Assembly: GCA_947258735.1 (NCBI GenBank)
Contig: CAMYJJ010000206.1
Span: 1-5,445, forward strand
Direction: 5' to 3'
DNA: 5,445 nucleotides
Source of the DNA: Thermodesulfovibrionia bacterium
Lineage (GTDB): Bacteria > Nitrospirota > Thermodesulfovibrionia > UBA6902
The notes under the pieces were generated by a model. That model had not been told where the DNA came from, searched no databases, and worked only from the letters and a program-made list of their open reading frames with translations. The translations under genes were made by a program, and so were the position numbers. Below, one piece after another: positions 1-5,445 of this stretch; within the stretch, counting starts at the first letter, position 1, and each line of letters opens with the position of its first letter.

Positions 1-821
1 AGGATAGTGGACGTTAATGCCTTTATGTAATCAAAGAAATTGTCTATTTCATAATGGACGGGTTCTTTCCCGTATCGGAATGCACCTATTTCCTGTTTTG
101 AATCAAGTCTCAGTCCCAGTGTCTCCCTGTTGTAAATGTAGGGGCTGCTTGCCGGGTTCTTCTTAAGGAAACGTCTGTTTTCTTTCTCGTAATAATCTGT
201 TTTTCTGGCCATTTTTGCCATGCTTATATATTTCTTCCGATCAAATAACTTAACAGGATAGTTATTTAACACCCCCCCGTCAACGTACACATCCTCCCTT
301 GCATTTCTGATGGCTGTGAAAAAAAGCGGAATGGACATGGATATGCGCACTGCATCAGCAATACGCACAGTCGGGGTATGTTCATATGAAAAGACCTCGC
401 CAAACCGTGTGCTGAGATTGGTGCCATATACATAGAGGTCCGGCCGGTCTGCGTATTTCAGGTCCCTGAACGTTGCATTCGGAGTGCCAAGTTTCTTTTT
501 AACTTGTTTGCCAATCCATGTATGAAAAAAATCGCCCTTGTTCCATCCGAATTTACTTACCAGCCTGTGTGTATCACGAAGTATGCCCCAGCTGTCATCA
601 GCAAATTTATTGAAATCAAGCTTCTTTAAAATGTTGCGGGTCTGCGCAGTTGTGAACCCGAGGGCAAACAGTGCTGCATTGATTGCCCCTGCTGAAGTGC
701 CGCCCACTCTGATAATCTCCGGCAGGATACCCTCTCTTTTCAATACCTGCATGGCTCCAACATATGCAATACCTTTGACCCCGCCTCCTTCAAAAACAAG
801 ATTCCTGAAATGATACCCCAT
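1..821 (-). CDS. Patatin-like phospholipase, C-terminus cut by window edge
   Basis: This is a patatin-family acyl hydrolase, expected to cleave fatty acyl esters of phospholipids with a Ser-Asp dyad. The reading frame is open for 273 codons and runs off the left edge, so the C-terminus is missing. The oxyanion-hole motif GGGVKG is at residues 12-17. The nucleophile elbow GTSAG is at 41-45, with Ser43 as nucleophile. A VRISMSIPLFF block at 158-168 matches the family's conserved Ser/Pro segment, and DGG at 181-183 supplies the catalytic Asp181. All the catalytic parts are present, so the enzyme looks functional. The N-terminus goes straight into the first beta strand with no signal peptide, which suggests a cytoplasmic protein. 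The ATG start is supported by AGGAGG five bases upstream. The gene follows the radical SAM gene on the same strand after about 100 bp. Its natural substrate cannot be told from sequence. Confidence 0.93.
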   Translation of the reverse strand, partial: MGYHFRNLVFEGGGVKGIAYVGAMQVLKREGILPEIIRVGGTSAGAINAALFALGFTTAQTRNILKKLDFNKFADDSWGILRDTHRLVSKFGWNKGDFFHTWIGKQVKKKLGTPNATFRDLKYADRPDLYVYGTNLSTRFGEVFSYEHTPTVRIADAVRISMSIPLFFTAIRNAREDVYVDGGVLNNYPVKLFDRKKYISMAKMARKTDYYEKENRRFLKKNPASSPYIYNRETLGLRLDSKQEIGAFRYGKEPVHYEIDNFFDYIKALTSTI

Positions 822-826
822 GATCT

Positions 827-832
827 CCTCCT
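827..832 (-). promoter_or_regulatory. Ribosome binding site of the patatin-like gene
   Basis: On the minus strand this reads AGGAGG, a full match to the anti-Shine-Dalgarno core, five bases before the ATG at 821. It fixes the start codon and suggests efficient initiation, stronger than the sites in front of the other two genes. Confidence 0.85.
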
Positions 833-854
833 GTAATCATATACTTTGATTATG

Positions 855-881
855 TGTCAGATACTATGTAGTGATATGACA
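855..881. promoter_or_regulatory. Interrupted dyad upstream of the patatin-like gene
   Basis: The sequence is TGTCA-gat-ACTA-tg-TAGT-gata-TGACA, a near-symmetric dyad with two nested matching blocks (5 bp and 4 bp) around a 2-bp centre. It lies 34 to 60 bp upstream of the phospholipase start. It could be an operator bound by a dimeric regulator, or a weak hairpin in a read-through transcript. The spacers differ by one base (3 versus 4) and the region is AT-rich, so a chance origin is possible. Confidence 0.3.
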
Positions 882-893
882 AATATGATATAT

Positions 894-923
894 ATACATT
901 TGATCGCAATACGAGAAATGTAT
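894..923 (-). terminator. Hairpin abutting the radical SAM stop codon, possible weak terminator
   Basis: ATACATTT (894-901) and AAATGTAT (916-923) form a perfect 8-bp inverted repeat. A further TCG/CGA pairing lies inside (904-906 with 912-914) around a CAATA loop. The hairpin overlaps the last base of the radical SAM stop codon. The stem is AT-rich, and the transcript continues with an A/T mixture, not a U run, so it does not fit a strong intrinsic terminator. It may attenuate transcription or protect the mRNA end while allowing read-through into the phospholipase gene. Confidence 0.35.
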
Positions 924-2401
924 TAAAGTGAAAAAGCAAAATCATTATAGGCCATGAGCGAGAGGATTGTTGAAATCCTTACCCGCTTCTTAAACACATA
1001 CGGCAGTATTTTTATTATGAATTTTGATCGTGCCATATTAGTTGAACACAACAGGGTGCAGAGTCGTATGGCAAACAGCAGACGGTACCTGAATTTAACA
1101 GGGTCAAGATCATTTGCACGCTTCCAGAAATCAATATTCCAGTAATGCTGAAGCTTACTGTAGATTGAGTCAAATGAGTATGCGTCCCTGACAATACTCC
1201 TGTATCCTTCATAAAGTTCTTCAGATGATAACGCAGGATGATCAAACACCACGTGTTTTGTATCATATTTACTCCAATCCGTATGAAGTATTTTTCCATT
1301 GTCAGACAGGCGCTTGAATAACTTAGTGCCCGGAAAGGGGGTGAGGATATTAATTAATGGCATAAGCAGTCTGGATGTACTGATAAATTCAGATAACTCC
1401 TGAAATGTCTGTTCAGAATCAAAATCATACCCCACAATAAAAGAACTGTGAACAAGGAGTCCATATGACTGTATTTTATTGATGGCCTGCATATAGTCAA
1501 ATCGCTGATTGATCCCCTTGTCCATGCTGGAAAGATTATCCCGGGAAATAGACTCGAATCCGATAAAAATGGCTCCGCACCCGCTGTCTCTCATTAATTC
1601 CAGCAGTTCATCCTCTCTTGAAATATTAATAGATGCCTGGCACATCCAGTTGATGTTTAATGGTTTGATTGCGGTGAATAGTTCCCGTGCAAACTTCCTG
1701 TTGGCAATGATATTATCATCAGCAAAGAATATGGCATGTTTCTTTTTATATGTGACAGTGGAGCTGTTAATGAGCTGTAGTTCCCTGACTACCTGTGCTG
1801 CGGTTTTGCTCCTTATCTTTTGACCATCAAAGGCGTGGACAGAGCAGAATTCACAATGAAAGGGGCAGCCCTTTGTCGTCTGAACAATGTCGGACAAATA
1901 CTGCTCTTTTGACATTGCCCTTCTGTCTGCAACAGGGTAACGCGTAAGGTCTGTGAGACTGTCGGCTTTATATATTTTCTGTAAACGGTTATTTTCAGCA
2001 TCATCCAGAAGTGCTTTCCAGACCTGTTCGGCCTCACCTATGACTACACTGTCACAATGCTGCAGTGCCTCTTCTGTACACATGGAGGGATGGATGCCCC
2101 CAAGTACAGTTCTGGTTCCTTTTTTTTGAAATCTTTCTGATATGGCATAGGCCCTTTTGGCAAACATTGTTCTTACGCTTATACCTGCGAGATCGGCATT
2201 CCACTCATAATCGATTTCCTCTATGTTTTCGTCAAAGACCCTCACTTCATGTTTAGAAGGAGTTAAGGACGTCAGAGTGGGAATGGCAAGAAGATATGAT
2301 ATGTATTTTTTAGAAAATAGAAATTTTGAATAAAAACTGTAATCATAAAAGCTCTTCTCGTTATGAGAGCTGCTTATCGGAATTATTAAGGCTATCCTCA
2401 T
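923..2401 (-). CDS. B12-binding-type radical SAM protein, substrate unknown
   Basis: This complete 492-residue protein has the two-domain plan of cobalamin-type (class B) radical SAM enzymes, the broad group that includes HpnP and BchE-like proteins. Residues 1 to about 130 resemble the B12-binding fold, with FDENIEE near 56-62, GGIHPS at 101-106 and IGEAE at 121-125. The usual DxHxxG cobalamin motif is absent, as in many class B members. The radical SAM domain carries CPFHCEFC at 179-186, so Cys179, Cys183 and Cys186 should bind the 4Fe-4S cluster. Further blocks are FFADDN at 225-230, GFES at 281-284 and TPFPGTKLF at 354-362. The last 80 or so residues are an accessory region rich in aromatic and hydrophobic residues, like the C-terminal extensions of the HpnP-type group. 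A methyl transfer or similar radical step is likely, but the substrate cannot be assigned. The ATG is the only sensible start, since no in-frame alternative lies nearby. A GAGG sits about 12 bases upstream, which is rather far. It may be transcribed with the phospholipase gene downstream. Confidence 0.92.
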   Translation of the reverse strand: MRIALIIPISSSHNEKSFYDYSFYSKFLFSKKYISYLLAIPTLTSLTPSKHEVRVFDENIEEIDYEWNADLAGISVRTMFAKRAYAISERFQKKGTRTVLGGIHPSMCTEEALQHCDSVVIGEAEQVWKALLDDAENNRLQKIYKADSLTDLTRYPVADRRAMSKEQYLSDIVQTTKGCPFHCEFCSVHAFDGQKIRSKTAAQVVRELQLINSSTVTYKKKHAIFFADDNIIANRKFARELFTAIKPLNINWMCQASINISREDELLELMRDSGCGAIFIGFESISRDNLSSMDKGINQRFDYMQAINKIQSYGLLVHSSFIVGYDFDSEQTFQELSEFISTSRLLMPLINILTPFPGTKLFKRLSDNGKILHTDWSKYDTKHVVFDHPALSSEELYEGYRSIVRDAYSFDSIYSKLQHYWNIDFWKRANDLDPVKFRYRLLFAIRLCTLLCSTNMARSKFIIKILPYVFKKRVRISTILSLMAYNDFAFSL

Positions 2402-2422
2402 TTTGCAATACTACCTCGTTTC

Positions 2423-2443
2423 ATTATAAATCTGAATATTATA
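2423..2443 (-). promoter_or_regulatory. Candidate promoter -10 boxes for the radical SAM gene
   Basis: Read on the minus strand, two exact TATAAT hexamers occur at 2443-2438 and 2428-2423, 22 to 42 bases upstream of the radical SAM ATG, in an AT-rich stretch. Either would give a short leader. No good TTGACA-like element sits 16-18 bases further upstream, so this rests on the -10 matches alone, and an AT-rich background makes chance hits likely. Confidence 0.38.
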
Positions 2444-2495
2444 CATTTAACCTAATTTAATTTAGTACTAACGTAGAAAAAGAGGGTTCAAGGAT

Positions 2496-2634
2496 TCGAC
2501 CGGCTGTTGCTCAAATCACGTATTGTCACCCTGAACTTGTTTCAGGGTCTCATAACCTCTTGCTACCCATAGATTCTGAAACAAGTTCAGAATGACAGTT
2601 ATTACGTTTATTGATATGGGCAACAGCCGGTTGA
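2496..2634. repeat. Nested inverted repeat of two palindromic units (REP/MITE-like)
   Basis: The outer arms 2496-2512 and 2618-2634 are inverted copies matching at 15 of 17 positions around a shared CCGGCTGTTGC core. Inside, 2524-2550 and 2571-2597 are inverted 27-bp copies matching at 23 of 27. Each inner copy is itself a palindrome: CCCTGAA/TTCAGGG around CTTGT on the left, and ATTCTGAA/TTCAGAAT around ACAAG on the right. The four mismatches between the copies are paired changes that keep both small stems intact. The unit containing CTGAACTTGTTTCAG resembles a palindromic repeat I recall as abundant in many environmental bacterial genomes. It could act as a mobile cassette, a terminator-like barrier, or an mRNA structure. 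A GGAT at 2492-2495 and again at 2636-2639 hints at a short target duplication, but a 4-base match is weak. Confidence 0.8.
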
Positions 2635-2678
2635 GGGATGAAACAGACAGAATAAAAAAAGACCTTCTTGCGATGAGT

Positions 2679-2690
2679 ATGCATATGCAT
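2679..2690. repeat. 12-bp perfect palindrome
   Basis: ATGCATATGCAT is a perfect 12-bp palindrome in the valS upstream region, about 230 bp before the start codon. It could be a dimeric regulator site. It does not extend outward and no second copy is seen in the window, so function is unproven. Confidence 0.4.
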
Positions 2691-2738
2691 CACAACACAT
2701 TGAATACGTTTATTACGGTATGCCCGTTTTTCGTTATA

Positions 2739-2754
2739 AAGTTCAGGAGTGACG
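2739..2754. repeat. Possible degenerate third copy of the repeat half-unit
   Basis: AAGTTCAGGAGTGACG resembles the tail of the right inner repeat arm (AAGTTCAGAATGACA at 2583-2597), with one inserted base and a few changes. It could be the remnant of another copy of the palindromic unit, but the match is short and lacks its palindromic partner. Confidence 0.3.
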
Positions 2755-2834
2755 CGGGTCAGTACTGATTACTCTTTATATTGAAAATCATAACCGGTAC
2801 AGAATGGGAAATTACTGTTGTACCTCAACATTGA

Positions 2835-2888
2835 TATTACCCAATATAAAATGTCAAAATTATCTTTTGGTTTTCATAATTGGTAATA
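2835..2888 (+). promoter_or_regulatory. Foldable segment in the valS leader
   Basis: If this stretch is transcribed it can form one long hairpin. TATTACC(C)AAT at 2835-2845 pairs with ATTGGTAATA at 2879-2888 with one bulged C. Short further pairings follow (2846-2847 with 2876-2877, then 2849-2851 with 2872-2874). The top stem is GTCAAAA at 2853-2859 with TTTTGGT at 2865-2871, capped by TTATC. That gives about 22 pairs in 54 nt, two of them G-U. It ends 11 bases before the AGGAG of valS, so it could influence translation. It is not a T-box and has no U tract. AT-rich sequence folds easily, so confidence is limited. Confidence 0.35.
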
Positions 2889-2899
2889 GTGGTGCATAA

Positions 2900-2904
2900 A
2901 GGAG
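2900..2904 (+). promoter_or_regulatory. Ribosome binding site of valS
   Basis: AGGAG lies 12 bases before the ATG at 2917, a longer spacing than usual. An in-frame TAG at 2887-2889 closes the frame upstream, and no ATG, GTG or TTG lies in frame between it and 2917, so the start is well fixed despite the distance. Confidence 0.6.
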
Positions 2905-2916
2905 AAAGAACAGGTA

Positions 2917-5445
2917 ATGCTCGATAAGAGATACAATCCCAAAGATATTGAAGCTAAATGGTATGCCTTCTGGATGGAAAAGGAATACTTTAAAGCTGAA
3001 TCAAAAAGTGATAAGCCGCCGTACTGCATCGTTATTCCACCGCCGAATGTCACAGGCTCTCTTCATATAGGACATGCCCTTGACAATACGCTGCAGGACA
3101 TCATGATCCGGTGGAAAAGGATGTCAGGGTTTAATACGCTCTGGATGCCCGGCACCGATCATGCAGGGATCGCAACGCAGAATGTGGTGGAAAAGGACCT
3201 TAAGGAAAAAGGGACTGACAGGCATACCCTCGGCAGGGAGGCATTCATTGAAAAAGTATGGGAGTGGAAAAAGCTGTACGGCGGGACCATTATCAACCAG
3301 CTTAAAGTGCTTGGAGCTTCATGTGACTGGAGCAGGGAGAGGTTTACCCTTGATGAAGGACTGTCAAAGGCTGTTCGTGAAGTATTCGTACGGTTATATG
3401 ATGAAGGTCTCATTTACCGGGGAGAGTATTTAATCAACTGGTGCACGCGTTGCCATACAGCGCTGTCAGACCTGGAAGTTGAACATGAAGACAAGAAGGG
3501 TAAACTGTGGAATATCAGGTATGACTTTGCAGGAGAAGCAGGCAGTCTGTCGGTTGCTACTACCAGGCCTGAGACCTATCTCGGAGATACAGCGGTTGCG
3601 GTAAACCCTGAGGACAAGAGATATACTCACCTAGTTGGAAAGAAAGTAAGGCTTCCCATTATTGACAGGGAGATCCCGATCATTGCTGATGAGTTTGTTG
3701 ACTCCACGTTTGGAACCGGTGCGGTAAAAGTAACCCCTGCACATGATCCCAACGATTTTGAGATGGGCAAGCGCCATGGGTTGCCGTTCATTAATATATT
3801 GACCGGAGACGGCACGATGTCGGAAGAGGCAGGCCCCTATAGAGGCATGGACCGTTTTGAATGCAGAAAAAATGTACTCAAAGATCTCGGGGAGATTGGA
3901 CATCTGGAAGCGACCAAAGACCATGACCATGCAATCGGCCATTGTTACCGGTGTAAAACCATTGTTGAACCGTATCTTTCCAAACAGTGGTTCGTCAAGA
4001 TCAAACCGCTGGCTGATGAGGCGATAAAGGCTGTTAAGGACGGCAGGATAAAGATAATCCCCTCGGGATGGGAGAACAGCTACTTTGACTGGATGGAAAA
4101 TATCAGGGACTGGTGCATATCACGGCAGATATGGTGGGGCCACAGGATTCCTGTCTGGTACTGTGACAGCTGTGAAGAAATTATTGTCTCAAGAGAGACG
4201 CCGGAGATATGTATCTGCGGCAGTTCTGCATTGCGGCAGGATGAAGACGTTCTTGATACCTGGTTTTCATCAGCGCTCTGGCCGTTCTCGACCCTCGGAT
4301 GGCCTGATGAAACTGACGACCTCAAGACCTTTTATCCGACAAGTGTGTTAATTACCGGGTTTGATATATTGTTTTTCTGGGTAGCAAGGATGATCATGAT
4401 GGGGCTCAAATTCAGGGGAGAACAGCCATTTGATCATGTGTATATCCATGCCCTTATCAGGGACGCTGAAGGACAGAAAATGAGTAAGTCGAAGGGGAAT
4501 GTTGTAGACCCGCTTGAGATGACAGAGAAATTCGGTACCGATGCTGTACGGTTTACCCTTGCAGCATATGCAGCACAGGGCAGGGACATCAAGTTTTCTG
4601 AAGAGAGAGTAGAGGGATACAGGCACTTCCTTAACAAAATTTGGAATGTGACCCGGTTTATCTCCATGAATATGGATGGAGGGACAGAGATTATTTCAGG
4701 ACCTGATCTGCATGCTTCAGCCGCATCTCTTTCACTTGCCGACAGATGGATCATGAGCCGTCTTTCAGGAGTAAGCAGGGATGTTAATCATGCACTTGAT
4801 GAATACAGGTTCAATGATGCGGCAAGTCTCCTGTACCAGTTTGTGTGGCATGAGCTGTGTGACTGGTATGTTGAGATGATCAAACCTGAACTGAGCGGGA
4901 ATCATGCTGCATCAAAGAGTGCTGCAATCAGTACGCTTGTGCATGTATTTGAATCTGCTCTTGCGCTGTTACATCCCTTTATGCCTTTTATTACTGAAGA
5001 AATCTGGCAGCAGCTCCCTTCAAGACCGGAGGTTGAAAGCCTGTGCATCAGGGCATATCCTGTTTATGATGAACAACGCCATGAATCAGATAAAAAAATG
5101 GCATTTGTTATGGATGCAGTAACCGGTATAAGGAGTATAAGGGGTGAACTGAATATTTCACCTTCGCTTGAGCTGAAGGTCTTTATTAAGGCAAATGATG
5201 AAGCAGCAGAAGTGCTGAATGAGAATATGACATTTATTGCAAAACTGGCAAGGACATCTGAAATCGTTATAAACAGAGATATCGATGTACCAAAGAATTC
5301 AGCTACAGCTGTCAAACCATTGATGGAGATATTTGTACCTCTCAAGGGCATTATTGATGTGGATGCTGAGATCACCAGATTGAAAAGGGATTTCACCAAA
5401 ACTGAAAAAGACCTTGCCTTTATAAAAAAGAAGCTTGCAAATATG
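2917..5445 (+). CDS. valS: Valyl-tRNA synthetase, C-terminal end cut by window edge
   Basis: This class Ia aminoacyl-tRNA synthetase charges tRNA-Val with valine in the cytoplasm and hydrolyses misactivated or mischarged threonine. The frame is open for 843 codons to the right edge. Bacterial ValRS is usually about 860-950 residues, so only the tip is missing. The catalytic fold shows PPPNVTGSLHIGH at 41-53, PGTDHAGIATQ at 78-88, DVLDTWFSSALWP at 444-456 and KMSKS at 521-525. The CP1 editing domain (roughly 190-340) carries TTRPET at 215-220 and TPAHDPNDFE at 273-282. Zinc-type cysteine pairs are at 176/179 with 343/346, and at 416/419 with 432/434; the last pair is CxC instead of CxxC. The anticodon-binding helical domain spans about 605-750. 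A charged coiled-coil arm begins near 810 (IDVDAEITRLKRD) and is cut off. The gene is transcribed away from the radical SAM gene. The assignment to valine rather than isoleucine or leucine follows from the signature blocks. Confidence 0.98.
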   Translation, partial: MLDKRYNPKDIEAKWYAFWMEKEYFKAESKSDKPPYCIVIPPPNVTGSLHIGHALDNTLQDIMIRWKRMSGFNTLWMPGTDHAGIATQNVVEKDLKEKGTDRHTLGREAFIEKVWEWKKLYGGTIINQLKVLGASCDWSRERFTLDEGLSKAVREVFVRLYDEGLIYRGEYLINWCTRCHTALSDLEVEHEDKKGKLWNIRYDFAGEAGSLSVATTRPETYLGDTAVAVNPEDKRYTHLVGKKVRLPIIDREIPIIADEFVDSTFGTGAVKVTPAHDPNDFEMGKRHGLPFINILTGDGTMSEEAGPYRGMDRFECRKNVLKDLGEIGHLEATKDHDHAIGHCYRCKTIVEPYLSKQWFVKIKPLADEAIKAVKDGRIKIIPSGWENSYFDWMENIRDWCISRQIWWGHRIPVWYCDSCEEIIVSRETPEICICGSSALRQDEDVLDTWFSSALWPFSTLGWPDETDDLKTFYPTSVLITGFDILFFWVARMIMMGLKFRGEQPFDHVYIHALIRDAEGQKMSKSKGNVVDPLEMTEKFGTDAVRFTLAAYAAQGRDIKFSEERVEGYRHFLNKIWNVTRFISMNMDGGTEIISGPDLHASAASLSLADRWIMSRLSGVSRDVNHALDEYRFNDAASLLYQFVWHELCDWYVEMIKPELSGNHAASKSAAISTLVHVFESALALLHPFMPFITEEIWQQLPSRPEVESLCIRAYPVYDEQRHESDKKMAFVMDAVTGIRSIRGELNISPSLELKVFIKANDEAAEVLNENMTFIAKLARTSEIVINRDIDVPKNSATAVKPLMEIFVPLKGIIDVDAEITRLKRDFTKTEKDLAFIKKKLANM

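Larger units (their letters stand above)
2402..2916. other. Divergent intergenic region, no supported gene
   Basis: These 515 bp separate the leftward radical SAM gene from rightward valS and must hold both promoters. From left to right there is an AT-rich stretch with TATAAT boxes for the leftward gene (about 2402-2480), a nested inverted repeat (2496-2634), a short A-rich stretch followed by a 12-bp palindrome (2679-2690), a possible third repeat fragment (2739-2754), featureless sequence to about 2834, and a foldable segment plus ribosome site before valS. I see no tRNA, no T-box consensus of the AGGGTGGnACCGCG type, and no convincing -35/-10 pair for valS. Confidence 0.8.

Noticed and set aside
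538..813. A 91-codon plus-strand ORF opposite the phospholipase gene.
   Set aside because: It is the antisense shadow of a well-supported patatin-family coding sequence and shows no recognisable motif.
1509..1823. A 104-codon plus-strand ORF opposite the radical SAM gene.
   Set aside because: It is antisense to the conserved cluster and barrel motifs of the radical SAM protein; its low-complexity Ser and Leu content is typical of a shadow frame.
2461..2650. A CRISPR array.
   Set aside because: The repeats are inverted and not direct, there are only two full units, and there are no regular spacers.
2550..2690. A 46-codon minus-strand ORF beginning in the 12-bp palindrome and running through the repeat, with a peptide containing CHSELVSES.
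   Set aside because: Most of its length is the palindromic repeat, it has no clear ribosome site, and peptides of this kind commonly arise as spurious translations of this repeat type.
2735..2740. TATAAA as a -10 box for valS with TTACGG at 2713-2718 as -35.
   Set aside because: The -35 matches the consensus poorly, and the box overlaps a possible repeat fragment, so it is not better than chance in AT-rich DNA.
2597..2916. A T-box or other known riboswitch in front of valS.
   Set aside because: No T-box consensus bulge, no specifier-loop arrangement and no terminator/antiterminator pair with a U run could be found.
5064..5399. A 111-codon minus-strand ORF opposite the end of valS.
   Set aside because: The plus-strand frame there is the conserved anticodon-binding and coiled-coil part of ValRS; the antisense frame is Ser/Ile-rich with no motif.

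Overview
The window holds three protein genes around a 515-bp divergent intergenic region. Two genes run leftward on the minus strand: a patatin-like phospholipase, cut by the left edge, and a complete cobalamin-binding-type radical SAM protein. One gene runs rightward: valyl-tRNA synthetase, valS, cut by the right edge but about 95% present. The organism is a bacterium of moderate G+C with frequent AGG/AGA arginine codons and Shine-Dalgarno-type ribosome sites. The palindromic repeat between the divergent genes belongs to a type I recall from many environmental Nitrospirota and Desulfobacterota (former Deltaproteobacteria) genomes. That is only a tentative placement, because no taxonomic marker is decisive here.

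Layout. At 1-821 (minus) lies the phospholipase, with its oxyanion-hole, Ser and Asp motifs intact and a strong AGGAGG site. At 822-922 is a short AT-rich gap with a hairpin touching the radical SAM stop codon and an operator-like dyad. At 923-2401 (minus) is the radical SAM protein, with a CxxxCxxC cluster motif. At 2402-2916 is the divergent spacer: two TATAAT boxes serving the leftward gene, a 139-bp nested inverted repeat made of two palindromic units, a 12-bp perfect palindrome, a possible degenerate repeat fragment, and a 54-nt foldable segment just before the valS ribosome site. At 2917-5445 (plus) is valS.

How the genes relate. valS is a housekeeping gene and is probably unrelated in function to its divergent neighbours. 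The radical SAM gene and the phospholipase share a strand with a 101-bp gap, so they could be co-transcribed. A lipid-related role for the pair is possible but is inference only. I found no clear new multi-gene system. The best candidates for follow-up are the repeat element with within-arm compensatory changes, the possible valS leader structure, and the unassigned substrate of the radical SAM enzyme.
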